From positions 1-43,346 of the forward strand of contig NZ_LQAQ01000088.1 in NCBI RefSeq assembly GCF_001583495.1: a stretch of 43,346 nucleotides of DNA, given 5' to 3'. How positions within the stretch are numbered: the first letter of the stretch is position 1; each line of letters begins with the position of its first letter. This document shows, piece after piece, positions 8,380 to 18,666 of this stretch. The notes under the pieces were generated by a model that was not told the DNA's origin, searched no databases, and was given only the letters and a program-made list of their open reading frames with translations. Made by a program: the position numbers and the translations under genes. Origin of the DNA: Flammeovirga sp. SJP92 (GTDB lineage: Bacteria; Bacteroidota; Bacteroidia; Cytophagales; Flammeovirgaceae).

Positions 8380-10017
8380 TTAGTACCCATCATTTTGATT
8401 CAAGTTAGGATTAGCCGCTACTTGAGTAGGAGGAATAGGGAATAAGTATCTATGAGACCCATCACTAGCTTTACCTTTACTTGGGAGCCAGAATAAATAA
8501 GAGTTGCCGTTTTCGTCTACTCTTTCCTCAAAAGCGTCAGCATCATTTTCCATTTGTTTGTTTTGCCAAGCTTCTAAGTATTTACCATGACGGATGATAT
8601 CCTGTCGTCTTACGCCTTCCCAGCATAATTCCCAGCCTCTTTCCATCAAAATAAAGTCTAAGATGTCATTTACTTTTCCATCACTTTGAAGTTGAGTGAA
8701 ATGAGCATTTGCATCTGCTATTGGAGATGAAGAGTCAAATCTATTGCCTTCAGTTCTCAATTTATTGATCATTGAGATGGCCTCTCCATTCATTCCTTTT
8801 CGAGCTAATGCTTCAGCATGCATTAACAATACATCTGCATATCTGATGATTGGAAAGTCATTACCTGACCAACCACCCCAAGATACTCCAATAGAACCTA
8901 AGTCTGGCTCCCATTTCATCAGGCGGACACCTTGTGTTTTATTGGCATCGAACAATGGAAGCTCTTGCTCATGTTGGACCATTGTTCCATCTATTTTTTC
9001 AAACTCTGTATAGAATTGATTTTTTCTACTATCAGCATCATCAAATGACTGATAACGGTCTGTCATAATTGAGAAACCATTCCACTTAGAAGGTACACCC
9101 CACTCAATACCTTTTACTTTGTAAGTGTCGTAGTGTACACCCCAGCTATTACCGTGATTTCCTAGTGGATCATCCGCAGTATAAGTAATGGCAAAAATAT
9201 AGTCAGTGTTATTTTCTTCATTTGCAAGCTTAAATGTTTCAAGATAATCAGGGTATACAGCATATCCCATTCCCTCAATTACTTCACTATACTGAATTAC
9301 TTTGTCCAGCTGTTCATCCGTAGGGTCTACTACTTTACTTCCATCTTGGAAATATACACCTGCATTGAGGTATATTTTGGTCAATAAAGCATAAGCTGCA
9401 CCTTTACCAACTCTTGCATAGTTTGGCTTTTCAGGTAGACCATCTTTGATCGCTTCTAACTCATCCACGATGAATTGTGTTACTTCAGGACGTGTACTTG
9501 CTGGTGTATCTCCATTGTGTTTGGTTGTCAACACTAATGGCACATTTCCGAACATATCCATCAAATTGAAGTAATAAAATGCTCTTAGAAATCGAACCTC
9601 ATTGGTAGTTGAAACTATTTCATCTGTTTGTTCAAAACCTTTTAAAGATTCAATTAAACCATTTGCCCTTGCTATACCTGTGTAAGGTGCATTCCATAAT
9701 CTAGGTAGGTGAGGATGATTTTCATTCCAAGTATGTGCATTCAATTGAAGCCATTTTCCACCGTCATACCAGTCACCGCCTCTTGTTGGTACTAGCGTTT
9801 CATCTGAACAAACCTGAGAGAAACCCCAAGCATTTTCATGGTGATAAAATGATCTTAAAGATGCATAAACAGGAGCAACTGCTGAAGGTAAGTTTTCAGG
9901 GTCTTGAAAGTACTCATCAGTAACCGAACTGTAGAGTTTTTCATCAAGATTTGTACATGAAGTCGAAGATATTAATGCACCTGCAGCAAGTGCAATCATC
10001 AATTTATTTCTTAACAT
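8380..10017 (-). CDS. SusD/RagB-family outer-membrane nutrient-binding lipoprotein
   Basis: SusD proteins sit as a lid on the SusC transporter on the cell surface and bind the incoming glycan or peptide. The 545-residue protein has a lipoprotein signal (LAAGALISSTSC, lipid on Cys 22) and the standard helical TPR-like N-terminal part (SAVAPVYASLRSF and RANGLIESLKGF). The typical SusD C-terminus is present: ELCWEGVRRQDIIRHGKYLEAW, then a block ending YLFPIPPTQVAANPNLNQNDGY. It lies 35 bases downstream of susC on the same strand, so they are co-transcribed. No glycoside hydrolase, sulfatase or peptidase neighbours the pair, so the substrate cannot be inferred. Confidence 0.93.
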   Translation of the reverse strand: MLRNKLMIALAAGALISSTSCTNLDEKLYSSVTDEYFQDPENLPSAVAPVYASLRSFYHHENAWGFSQVCSDETLVPTRGGDWYDGGKWLQLNAHTWNENHPHLPRLWNAPYTGIARANGLIESLKGFEQTDEIVSTTNEVRFLRAFYYFNLMDMFGNVPLVLTTKHNGDTPASTRPEVTQFIVDELEAIKDGLPEKPNYARVGKGAAYALLTKIYLNAGVYFQDGSKVVDPTDEQLDKVIQYSEVIEGMGYAVYPDYLETFKLANEENNTDYIFAITYTADDPLGNHGNSWGVHYDTYKVKGIEWGVPSKWNGFSIMTDRYQSFDDADSRKNQFYTEFEKIDGTMVQHEQELPLFDANKTQGVRLMKWEPDLGSIGVSWGGWSGNDFPIIRYADVLLMHAEALARKGMNGEAISMINKLRTEGNRFDSSSPIADANAHFTQLQSDGKVNDILDFILMERGWELCWEGVRRQDIIRHGKYLEAWQNKQMENDADAFEERVDENGNSYLFWLPSKGKASDGSHRYLFPIPPTQVAANPNLNQNDGY

Positions 10018-10052
10018 AATAATTTCTTTAATCTTTTTGGGAATGGGACAAT

Positions 10053-12980
10053 TTAGAAGCCTACTGATATACCGCCGATAAATGTTCTTGCAGCAGGGTA
10101 GTTGTTGTAATCAATTCCAATTGGAGGAACTTGACTACCGCCAGCAGGAGCGTTCACTTCTGGGTCATAACCTGAGTAATTTGTGATTACAAATAAGTTT
10201 TGACCTGAAACATATAATCTTAGATTACGGATATGTTTCACATTTTCCATTCCGAACGTGTACCCTAAAGTTATGTTTGAAAGACGGATGAATGTAGCGT
10301 CTTCAATGAATCTTGAGTTGTAACCTGTTTGTCTGATTCCTTCATCAACAGCAGGTTTTACGACGTTGTAAGTACTGTTTTCACCATAAAGGTCATTAGT
10401 TGAAGAAAACTCTAAAGCAGTATTATTGAATACTTGATGTCCTGTTGCTGCATTAAAGAAGAAGTTGAAATCCCATTTTTTGTATCTAAATGTGTTATTC
10501 AAACCAAAAGTCCATTCAGGTAATGCTTGACCTAACACTTCATTCTCCTCAGAAACTAAAGCATTGCCACTTTCATCCAATCCAATGTAACGAGGACCCC
10601 AGAAAGTACCGTAGGGTAAACCTGGCTTGATCACTTGAGAGAATTGACCTACTTGACCACGGCCACCTACAGCACCTGTAAGTATCTCTTCATAATCACC
10701 AATGTTTTTCACTTCGTTTTTGTTATAAGCAGCTACTAAACCAGTTTCCCAAGTGAAGTCATTTTTGCTGAAGTTCAATGTATTGATTGAAATCTCAATA
10801 CCTTGGTTTGTTAACTCACCAACATTTTGAAGGTAAACATCAACTGGAGCAGGTTGTGGGGCTTGAAGTTCTAACAATAAGTTGTTTGTGTTTTTTTGAT
10901 AGAAATCTAAAGTACCATACACAATACCGCTGAATAATTCATAGTCAAAACCAAAGTTCAATTGAGTAGTTTCTTCCCACTGAAGGTCTGGATTAGCGTA
11001 GTTGTTGTAAGTTACACCAGAACCAATTCCAACAGCACTGTATTCTTTATTTCCAGAGAGAGTAGGTAATGATCTATAGTTGCCAATTTCTTGAGAACCT
11101 GTAACACCCCAACCTGCTCTAAGTTTTAAGTTGCTCACTACACTGCTTGAGCTTAAGAAATCTTCTTCCGATAATCTCCAAGCGGCAGAGAATGAAGGGA
11201 AAACACCCCATTTGTTATTTGCTCCAAATCTTGAAGAGCCATCAGCACGGACAGTAGCAGTGACAACGTATTTATCTTTAAAAGATAAGTTGGCTCTACC
11301 AATCCAAGAAATCAGCTTACTTGATTCCTTGTATGAATCTACAAGTATAGCACCATTGGCCGCATTTAGATTGTTTTCTGCTGTTTCGTCGATATCAAAA
11401 CCAGTTGCATTTGAAGAATTGTAATCTCTACCAAATTCTTGGTAAGTATAACCTGCTAAAGCATTCAGCTTAAGGTCTCCAAACGTTTTTGTATAGTTAA
11501 GTGTTCCTTCTAAAAGGATATTATGTAAATTATTATTTCTTACATCAGCAGAACCATTTCCTTTGCCCACCCATTCGATTGTACCAGGCAAGTAAGCTTT
11601 TCTTTTGGCTGAAGTGATATCACCACCAAGGTTTAATTTACCTGTTAAGCCTTCAATGAATTGAGCTTCAATGAATACATTACCCAATACACGCTGAGTG
11701 TTTGTAAAATCACGAACAGAATTGGCCATGATGTATGGATTTTTCTCTAACTGATTTGAAGAAGAGAAATCTTCAGGTAAAAGTGGAGACATACGCAGCA
11801 TATTGTTGATTACACCTCCGTCAAGAGCACCACCAACACCATAAGGAAGGTTGTTGTTTTTTGTGAATGCACCCATCATGTTAGCGCCTATTTTCACTCT
11901 GTCGCTTAACTTCTGAGTGATATTCATTCTACCGCCAATTCTTTCCATGCCAGAATTGATCATAATACCTTCTTGATTAAGGTAATTGACAGAAAATCTG
12001 TATTGCGTTTTTTGAGTGCCACCAGAAACCCCAATGTTGTGATTTTGAGTGATGGCATCACGTGTCATCAATTCTTGCCAGTCTGTATTAGCTCCTAAAT
12101 CAAGAGGGTTAGAACCTTCAGCGGCAGTAGCTGCTCTGTATTCGCCTGCATCTAATACATCTACTTTTTTCGAAATCGAAGAAACACCAAAATAAGCGTC
12201 ATAATCTACTTTTGCAGTTCCTTCTTTTCCTTTTTTAGTAGTGATGATGATTACACCGTTAGCACCTCTTGCTCCATAAATTGCAGTAGCAGATGCATCC
12301 TTCAAAACATCAAATGATTCGATGTCGTTAGGGTTGATTGATGCTAAAGGGTTTTTTGACGCTGATGCAGAATAAACACCTGAAGTCCCAGGGTCTGAAG
12401 CAGTATTATCAATTGGAAAGCCATCAATCACATACAAAGGCTCATTGGAAGCAGTAAGTGATGTACCACCTCTGACTCTGATATTCACGCCTGCACCAGG
12501 TTCACCAGAAGATGGAGTCATTTGTACACCGGCAATTTTGCCTTGAATCAGTTGATCAGGAGAGGCCATTACACCTTGGTTGAAGTTCTCAGATTTAATA
12601 GAAGCCATTGCTCCAGTTACATCCTTTTTCTCCATTTGACCGTAACCAACAACTACGACTTCTTCAAGTTGTTCTGCATCAACTTTAAGTTGGATAATGA
12701 AGTTGCTTTTGTTGCCAATTGTAACTTCTTGATCAAAGAAACCAATATAAGTAACTAATAAAGTTTCATTTTCTTCTGGGACGTTTAGACTAAATTTACC
12801 TTCAAAATCTGTGGTTGTTCCAAGTGTTGTTCCTTTGATAATTACGTTTACACCTGGTAGTGGAGAATTAGTATCATCATTTACAGTACCTGTGATAATT
12901 CTATCTTGAGCATGAGCTCTAAAAATAGTAAGTAATAGAAATACAGATACAATACAAATTAGTTGTATACCTTTTTTCAT
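10053..12980 (-). CDS. SusC/RagA-family TonB-dependent outer-membrane transporter
   Basis: SusC imports oligomers through a 22-strand barrel using TonB energy. Features of the 975-residue chain in order: a signal peptide (cleavage near AHAQ, residue 25); a carboxypeptidase-D regulatory-like domain at about 29-105 (ITGTVNDDTNSPLPGVNVII); the TonB-box region EEVVVVGYG near 110; a plug domain with VRGGTSL and YVIDGFPID; then the long barrel ending in an aromatic residue (GGISVGF). The length is at the upper end of the usual 950-1100 range for SusC. It is first in a two-gene operon with susD. The 740-bp upstream region holds palindromes that may be regulator sites. Confidence 0.95.
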   Translation of the reverse strand: MKKGIQLICIVSVFLLLTIFRAHAQDRIITGTVNDDTNSPLPGVNVIIKGTTLGTTTDFEGKFSLNVPEENETLLVTYIGFFDQEVTIGNKSNFIIQLKVDAEQLEEVVVVGYGQMEKKDVTGAMASIKSENFNQGVMASPDQLIQGKIAGVQMTPSSGEPGAGVNIRVRGGTSLTASNEPLYVIDGFPIDNTASDPGTSGVYSASASKNPLASINPNDIESFDVLKDASATAIYGARGANGVIIITTKKGKEGTAKVDYDAYFGVSSISKKVDVLDAGEYRAATAAEGSNPLDLGANTDWQELMTRDAITQNHNIGVSGGTQKTQYRFSVNYLNQEGIMINSGMERIGGRMNITQKLSDRVKIGANMMGAFTKNNNLPYGVGGALDGGVINNMLRMSPLLPEDFSSSNQLEKNPYIMANSVRDFTNTQRVLGNVFIEAQFIEGLTGKLNLGGDITSAKRKAYLPGTIEWVGKGNGSADVRNNNLHNILLEGTLNYTKTFGDLKLNALAGYTYQEFGRDYNSSNATGFDIDETAENNLNAANGAILVDSYKESSKLISWIGRANLSFKDKYVVTATVRADGSSRFGANNKWGVFPSFSAAWRLSEEDFLSSSSVVSNLKLRAGWGVTGSQEIGNYRSLPTLSGNKEYSAVGIGSGVTYNNYANPDLQWEETTQLNFGFDYELFSGIVYGTLDFYQKNTNNLLLELQAPQPAPVDVYLQNVGELTNQGIEISINTLNFSKNDFTWETGLVAAYNKNEVKNIGDYEEILTGAVGGRGQVGQFSQVIKPGLPYGTFWGPRYIGLDESGNALVSEENEVLGQALPEWTFGLNNTFRYKKWDFNFFFNAATGHQVFNNTALEFSSTNDLYGENSTYNVVKPAVDEGIRQTGYNSRFIEDATFIRLSNITLGYTFGMENVKHIRNLRLYVSGQNLFVITNYSGYDPEVNAPAGGSQVPPIGIDYNNYPAARTFIGGISVGF

Positions 12981-13495
12981 TTGTTACATGCGGTTTATTA
13001 ATCGGTAATGAATAGTTAGAACACATGAAGGACCATGTATATTTAGTTATTTCATTTCCATTTTTTCATTCCATAGTTATAGACTAGTAGAGCTGCTTTA
13101 ATTTTAAAATTTAATAGATCTCGAGATTTGAGCTTTAGCTGTCTGTTTTACAATTCTAGGGGTAATTCTATGATTTTGCAAATTTTAAAATTGTCTTAAA
13201 AGTGTTTAAAAACATCTGAAAATTGAATAATTCAAAGTGTATGATGAAGAATTCTTTAAACTATTGAAAAGTTGGTGTTTCAACCGGTTTCAATCATTAA
13301 ATAACGTATTATGCTATACGTTAGAAACCTGTTGCGCGATCTGTTGCATAAATTTTAAAAACGTCGATAATACGCTTTAAAATTTGTACAATTCCTGTTT
13401 GAGAGAAATTTCAAAAAAGATAAAAAAAGTCATATTTTTTTATTGATAAGCCTTATTTTCTTCCTTATAACTGTTCAAATTTCTAAAAATGTGTC
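12981..13495. promoter_or_regulatory. Divergent regulatory region between susC and metH with operator-like palindromes
   Basis: More than 500 bases without a gene. Three signals are visible. TTTCAACCGGTTTCAA (13278-13293) is a near-palindrome centred on ACCGGT, the shape of a LacI-family operator. TAACGTA (13302-13308) and TACGTTA (13317-13323) form a perfect 7-bp inverted repeat with 8-base spacing. GTTGCGCGATCTGTTGCATAAA (13331-13352) contains two GTTGC half-sites, and its second half resembles the motif at 6371. They are close together and upstream of susC on its strand, so control of susCD is the simplest reading. I found no clear susC promoter. Confidence 0.4.
13278..13293. promoter_or_regulatory. 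LacI-family-like operator palindrome
   Basis: TTTCAACCGGTTTCAA is symmetric about the central ACCGGT with one mismatch in the flanks. LacI/GalR-family operators typically have such a CG-centred AACCGGTT-type core. No lacI-type regulator gene is present in the window, so this is an inference from the site alone. Confidence 0.4.
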
Positions 13496-13503
13496 TATCT
13501 TTG
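13496..13503 (+). promoter_or_regulatory. -7 promoter element of metH
   Basis: TATCTTTG is an exact TAnnTTTG match placed a few bases before the SAM riboswitch, as expected if the aptamer forms the start of the leader. The -33 element is weak. Confidence 0.6.
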
Positions 13504-13505
13504 CC

Positions 13506-13670
13506 ACGTGCTTATCAAGAATGGCAGAGAGAACGGGCTCGTAGATGCCATGGCAACCGTTGTTCCCAGCGAAAGGTGCCAAGTCCCGCTTCGGAAGTGT
13601 CCGAGAAAGATGAGCTAAATGCATTCGTTCAAGAATGATTATCTCGAAAAATTATTAAGCACGTTTTTAT
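13506..13670 (+). ncRNA. SAM-I (S-box) riboswitch controlling metH
   Basis: The leader has the SAM-I core in order: P1 5' strand GCTTATC (13510-13516) with CAAGA, then AGAGAACGGGC, GATGCCATGGCAACC (13543-13557), AAGGTGCCAAGTCC (13573-13586), GAAAGATGAGC ending in the P1 3' strand GATGAGC (13609-13615). P1 matches the GGCUUAUC/GAUGAGCC pairing of known aptamers. The 5' segment ACGTGCTTA (13506-13514) is also exactly complementary to TAAGCACGT (13656-13664), which is followed by TTTTAT, so an alternative fold competes with P1. Riboswitches of this family usually lower expression when SAM is abundant, which suits a methionine synthase. Confidence 0.92.
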
Positions 13671-13746
13671 CCTCTTAAGTGGTAGGAGTCTTTATCTTAT
13701 CTACTTAGTATAGGGGTATGTGAAACGTAACTTTCAGAATATACTT

Positions 13747-16700
13747 ATGTCAAAAAAGCTCAAAGAGTTAGCGAAAGAGCGTGTCTTGATTTTGGATGGT
13801 GCAATGGGTACTATGATCCAAAGACACAAATTGGGAGAAGAAGATTACAGAGGAGAAAGATATAAAGATCACCCTTGTGATGTGAAAGGGAATAATGATA
13901 TGCTGTCCATCACACAGCCGGATATCATTAGAGACATTCACAAACAGTATTTTAATGCAGGTGCTGATATTGTAGAAACAAACACTTTCAGTGGTACTAC
14001 CATTGCCATGGCAGACTACGAAATGGAAAGTGATGTGTATGAGTTGAACTATGCTTCAGCAAAACTAGCGAAAGAAGCAGCGGAAGAGTTTACTGCAAAG
14101 GAACCTAACAAACCTCGTTTTGTGGCGGGTGCCGTTGGTCCTACCAACAGAACAGCGTCTATCTCTCCTGATGTAAACGATCCAGGTTATAGAGCGGTAA
14201 CTTTTGATGATCTTGTAGAAGCTTATTACTTGCAAGTACAAGGTTTGGCAGAAGGTGGTGCAGATACAATTTTGATCGAAACAGTATTTGATACCTTAAA
14301 CTGTAAAGCAGCTCTTTTTGCAGCAGACAAGTATTTCACAGATGTAGAAGAAGGAAAAGTAGTCTCAGCGGCTCCGGCAGGAAGAGAAGACGAATTTCCT
14401 AATTTATATAAAGGAGAGCGTTTGCCATTGATGGTGTCAGGTACGATTACCGATGCCTCGGGTAGAACACTTTCAGGACAAGTAGTAGAGGCATTCTGGA
14501 ACTCTATCCGTCATGCCGACCTATTCAGTGTTGGTTTGAACTGTGCTTTGGGTGCCGATTTACTTCGTCCATATATCCAAGAATTATCTCGTGTAGCAGA
14601 TATCAACGTTTCTGCTTATCCAAACGCGGGTCTTCCAAATGAATTTGGTGAGTATGACCAAACTTCAGAAGAGATGGGTAAAATCCTTGAATCTTTTGAT
14701 GGTTTAGTGAACATCATCGGTGGATGCTGTGGTACTACTCCTGATCATATTGGAGCGATTGCAGAGACTTTCAAACAAGCTAAAGTAAGAGAGATCCCTA
14801 CGCAGGAAGCTTTCCAACGTTTGAGTGGTTTAGAACCTGTAACGATCAAGCCAGACAGTATTTTTGTGAACGTGGGTGAAAGAGCCAACGTAACAGGTTC
14901 TGCTAAATTCCGTCGTTTGATTGAGAACGGACAGTTTGAAGAAGCCATTGAAGTGGTAAGACATCAAGTAGAAGGTGGAGCTCAAGTGATTGACGTCAAC
15001 ATGGATGAAGGGATGTTGGATTCTAAGGAGTGTATGACACGTTTCTTGAATTTGATCGCTTCTGAACCAGATATCGCCAAGCTTCCAATCATGGTCGATT
15101 CTTCAAAATGGGAAGTTATCGAAGCGGGTTTGAAGACCTTACAAGGTAAAGGTATTGTGAACTCGATTTCATTAAAAGAAGGAGAGGAAGACTTTATCGC
15201 GAAAGCAACATTGATTAAAAAGTATGGTGCGGCAGCCGTTGTAATGGCGTTTGATGAAGATGGACAAGCAGACAACTTTGAAAGAAGAAAAGAGATCTGT
15301 GGTCGTTCGTATGATATTCTTGTTAATAAAGTAGGTTTCCCTCCTCAAGATATCATTTTTGACCCAAACATCTTAGCAGTTGCAACAGGTATTGATGAGC
15401 ATAATAACTATGCAGTTGATTTCTTTAAGGGTACAAAATGGATCAAAGAAAACTTACCACATGCATTAGTTAGTGGTGGTGTTTCTAATATCTCTTTCTC
15501 ATTCAGAGGTAATAATGCTGTAAGAGAAGCGATGCACTCTGTATTTTTATACCACGCTGGTAAAGCTGGTATGGACATGGGTATTGTAAACCCAGGTATG
15601 CTTGAAGTGTATGAAGAGATTCCAAAAGACTTATTAGAGCATGTTGAAGATGTTCTTTTAAACAGAAGAGAGGATGCAACTGAACGTTTGGTTGATTTTG
15701 CTGAAACTGTAAAATCAAAAGGGAAGAAAAAAGAAGTAGATCTTTCTTGGAGAGAAAATCCTGTAGAGCAGAGATTGTCTCATGCCTTAGTAAAAGGTTT
15801 AGTTGAATTTATAGATGAAGATGTAGAGGAAGCTCGCCAGAAATTTGACCGCCCAATTGAAGTGATTGAAGGTCCTTTGATGGATGGTATGAACGTGGTA
15901 GGTGATTTATTTGGTGAAGGTAAAATGTTCCTTCCTCAAGTAGTGAAATCTGCCCGAGTAATGAAAAAGGCGGTAGCGATTCTTATTCCATATATTGAAG
16001 AAGAAAAAGCGAACAACCCTGATTTGGAAGCTTCTTCTTCAGCCGGTAAAATCTTAATGGCCACTGTAAAAGGAGATGTGCATGATATCGGTAAAAACAT
16101 TGTAAGTGTAGTTTTAGCTTGTAACAACTTTGAGATCATCGACCTTGGTGTGATGGTACCATTAGACAAGATCATTAGAACTGCCGTTGAAGAAAAAGTA
16201 GATGTAATTGGTCTTTCAGGCTTGATTACGCCTTCATTGGATGAGATGGTTTATGTTGCTGATGAATTGGAACGTCAGGAATTAGACATTCCAGTGATGA
16301 TTGGTGGAGCAACTACTTCAAGAATCCATACAGCAGTGAAAATTGATCCTAAATACTCAGGTTCAGTAGTTCACGTATTGGATGCTTCTAAGTCAGTGCC
16401 AATTGCTTCAGCATATACATCTGAAAACAAAGAATACCGTCAAGAGGTGATTCAAGAGTTCAAAGACGAATATGCGGCACTTAGAGAATCGCATGCAAAA
16501 CGTCAAGGAGCGAAGAAGTTATTACCGATAGAAGAAGCACGTAAGAATAAGGTGCAAATTGATTGGGAAACAACGCCAATTACAAAGCCTTCTTTCTTAG
16601 GTGTGAAAACATTTGAGGATTATAGCTTAGAAGAAATCTCACACTATATCGATTGGACTCCATTCTTCCAAACTTGGGAGTTGGCAGGTAAATTCCCTGC

Positions 16701-17553
16701 TATCCTTAAGGATGAAGTGGTAGGAAAAGAAGCAACTGATCTTTACAATGATGCGAAAGCGTTATTAAAAGAGATTGTAGATAATAAATTACTTCAAGCC
16801 AATGCAGTAGTCGGTTTCTTCCCAGCCAACAGTATCAACGATGATGATATTGCTTTATATGACTTTAAAGAAGAGGATGTAGAGTTGCCAGATGCAGAGC
16901 ATCATCATTCTACTTTCTACAGAGAAGACAGAGAGAAGCAAGTGGGCACACTTTGTCACTTAAGACAGCAAAACAAAAAAGCGGCAGGGAAACCAAACTT
17001 CTGTTTGAGTGACTTTGTAGCACCAGTAGAATCAGGTAGAAGAGATTACGTTGGTGGTTTTGCAGTAACAGCCGGAATCGGAATTGATGCTTTAGTAGAG
17101 AAATACGAAGCGGATCATGACGATTACAACAGCATTATGGTAAAAGCTTTAGCAGATCGTTTAGCTGAAGCATTTACTGAATTGATGCACGAAAAGGTAA
17201 GAAAGGAAATCTGGGGTTATGCGAAAGATGAGATCCATAACAATGAAGAATTAATTGATGAAAAATATCAAGGTATTCGTCCAGCGCCAGGTTACCCTGC
17301 ATGTCCTGATCATACAGAAAAAGACAAGTTATTTGCTATGCTAGATGTAGAGAAAAACATTGGTGTTTCACTAACATCAAGCTATGCAATGACACCTGCA
17401 GCATCTGTAAGTGGTTGGTACTTTGGTAATGAGAATTCTCGTTACTTCGGTTTAGGAAAAATCAACAAAGACCAATTACAAGACTACGCCAAACGTGTGG
17501 AGAAAGAGGAGAGAGAAATGGAACGTTGGTTAGGCAGTGTGTTGAGTTACTAG
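13747..17553 (+). CDS. metH: Cobalamin-dependent methionine synthase
   Basis: MetH transfers the methyl group of 5-methyltetrahydrofolate to homocysteine through methylcobalamin. The ATG at 13747 ([21 protein letters not shown], 1268 residues) fits the family; a GTG at 13720 would add nine atypical residues. All modules are present. The homocysteine domain carries zinc ligands C266 (GLNCAL) and C327/C328 (GGCCGTTP). The pterin domain follows at about 360-620, then the cap helices at about 650-740. The B12 domain has the cobalt-ligating H779 in GDVHDIGKN. The C-terminal reactivation domain carries [12 protein letters not shown]. The length is that of a full four-module enzyme. It is a single-gene unit between the SAM riboswitch and a terminator. 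Confidence 0.97.
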   Translation: MSKKLKELAKERVLILDGAMGTMIQRHKLGEEDYRGERYKDHPCDVKGNNDMLSITQPDIIRDIHKQYFNAGADIVETNTFSGTTIAMADYEMESDVYELNYASAKLAKEAAEEFTAKEPNKPRFVAGAVGPTNRTASISPDVNDPGYRAVTFDDLVEAYYLQVQGLAEGGADTILIETVFDTLNCKAALFAADKYFTDVEEGKVVSAAPAGREDEFPNLYKGERLPLMVSGTITDASGRTLSGQVVEAFWNSIRHADLFSVGLNCALGADLLRPYIQELSRVADINVSAYPNAGLPNEFGEYDQTSEEMGKILESFDGLVNIIGGCCGTTPDHIGAIAETFKQAKVREIPTQEAFQRLSGLEPVTIKPDSIFVNVGERANVTGSAKFRRLIENGQFEEAIEVVRHQVEGGAQVIDVNMDEGMLDSKECMTRFLNLIASEPDIAKLPIMVDSSKWEVIEAGLKTLQGKGIVNSISLKEGEEDFIAKATLIKKYGAAAVVMAFDEDGQADNFERRKEICGRSYDILVNKVGFPPQDIIFDPNILAVATGIDEHNNYAVDFFKGTKWIKENLPHALVSGGVSNISFSFRGNNAVREAMHSVFLYHAGKAGMDMGIVNPGMLEVYEEIPKDLLEHVEDVLLNRREDATERLVDFAETVKSKGKKKEVDLSWRENPVEQRLSHALVKGLVEFIDEDVEEARQKFDRPIEVIEGPLMDGMNVVGDLFGEGKMFLPQVVKSARVMKKAVAILIPYIEEEKANNPDLEASSSAGKILMATVKGDVHDIGKNIVSVVLACNNFEIIDLGVMVPLDKIIRTAVEEKVDVIGLSGLITPSLDEMVYVADELERQELDIPVMIGGATTSRIHTAVKIDPKYSGSVVHVLDASKSVPIASAYTSENKEYRQEVIQEFKDEYAALRESHAKRQGAKKLLPIEEARKNKVQIDWETTPITKPSFLGVKTFEDYSLEEISHYIDWTPFFQTWELAGKFPAILKDEVVGKEATDLYNDAKALLKEIVDNKLLQANAVVGFFPANSINDDDIALYDFKEEDVELPDAEHHHSTFYREDREKQVGTLCHLRQQNKKAAGKPNFCLSDFVAPVESGRRDYVGGFAVTAGIGIDALVEKYEADHDDYNSIMVKALADRLAEAFTELMHEKVRKEIWGYAKDEIHNNEELIDEKYQGIRPAPGYPACPDHTEKDKLFAMLDVEKNIGVSLTSSYAMTPAASVSGWYFGNENSRYFGLGKINKDQLQDYAKRVEKEEREMERWLGSVLSY

Positions 17554-17576
17554 AATTTCAATTCATTGATATAAAG

Positions 17577-17613
17577 AGACAACTTGAGAGATAATTTCAG
17601 GTTGTCTTTTTTT
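17577..17613 (+). terminator. Rho-independent terminator of metH
   Basis: AGACAAC pairs with GTTGTCT (with extra TGA/TCA pairing inside) and is followed by seven T, 24 bases after the metH stop. Confidence 0.8.
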
Positions 17614-17853
17614 GTGGCTCTATTTTTAAAACAACTATTGAGAATTAAAGAGGCTTCTCGGAAATTTGTAATATATATTAGAATAATGATGTCTTAGTTT
17701 GAATATAGTATGCTGTTTATTACTTTGAGAGAAGTAAACTATTTTTTAATGGAGTAAATGTGATGATTAAGCTAATACAGTTTCTATCAAGGAGGGGTAC
17801 CTTTTAATTAAAAAGATTACCCCAATAATAGAAGTAAGTTTAGTCAATACATT

Positions 17854-18393
17854 ATGAATAATCAAATGAAGACATTATATAAAATTCTATTACTTACAAT
17901 AATTGATTTTGGGTTGATCTGGTTATGGGTTTATCTAATGGACCCAGATCCTAGTATATCGATTACAATCATTTTACTTGTTCCTTTGGTTTTAGTAATT
18001 AACTTGATAATAGGAGGGTTATTACTCTATTTCAAGAAAAAAGATTATTCTAAATTGTTTTTTATAAACTCAATTTTGGCTTCAATAATAATGAATTATC
18101 TGTTCGGTAAGGGAATTGATAGACATCTAAATACTAGATTCGAAAGTTGGGAATTTCAAAAAGCTGATTCAACCTTTAGGCTAAATAGGAAGAAAAAAAC
18201 GGATGAGTTTAGTATGTCCTACAGCTTAAGTCCTAGTTCATCTACGGTTTTTTTATATGGAAAGTGTACTGAAAAAAATGGAGAGTGGCACTTGAGTGCT
18301 GATTCATTAAATATGAAAATAATCAATGATACGGAACTTATCGGATTTAGAAACCAGACAGATACTATAAAGATGAATAAATTAGTTCGGTGA
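17854..18393 (+). CDS. Hypothetical membrane protein
   Basis: Not recognised. A 179-residue protein with three predicted membrane segments in its first half (about residues 10-28, 36-58 and 66-84), then a soluble, strand-rich C-terminal part (WEFQKADSTFRLNRKKK, SLSPSSSTVFLYGKCTEKNG). A second possible start is Met5. The AATACATT upstream is AT-rich with no Shine-Dalgarno, as usual here. It opens the accessory island after metH. The C-terminal part could be a small lipocalin-like or reporter domain outside the membrane, but this is a guess. Confidence 0.6.
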   Translation: MNNQMKTLYKILLLTIIDFGLIWLWVYLMDPDPSISITIILLVPLVLVINLIIGGLLLYFKKKDYSKLFFINSILASIIMNYLFGKGIDRHLNTRFESWEFQKADSTFRLNRKKKTDEFSMSYSLSPSSSTVFLYGKCTEKNGEWHLSADSLNMKIINDTELIGFRNQTDTIKMNKLVR

Positions 18394-18450
18394 AAACTAT
18401 ACAGCTAAAACATTATTCAATACAGACTCACTCAAAGTCTTCCAAGATCA

Positions 18451-18594
18451 ATGAAAAGTAAATTGTACTTAGCAATCCTTTTTTGTTCTTTGATAAATAC
18501 CCTGTTTATAGGTTTCATTATGAGAGACAGTTCATTTAGTGTAAATGATATAGTGTATTCAACTGTAACAGTACTAGAAGTGATGAATCCTTAG
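18451..18594 (+). CDS. Short hydrophobic ORF, possible gene remnant
   Basis: A 47-codon ATG frame encoding a basic start, one membrane segment (LYLAILFCSLINTLFIGFIM) and a short tail ending in VLEVMNP. It lies between two membrane-protein genes and has no recognised relative. After the stop, other frames also close quickly. It is either a real small membrane protein or the truncated front of a longer gene. Confidence 0.3.
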   Translation: MKSKLYLAILFCSLINTLFIGFIMRDSSFSVNDIVYSTVTVLEVMNP

Positions 18595-18666
18595 GTTGTT
18601 CAATCAAAAGCTGTAATTTTGGGAAATTAAGCATTGACACTATCGATGTGAAATAAACGCTTTACT

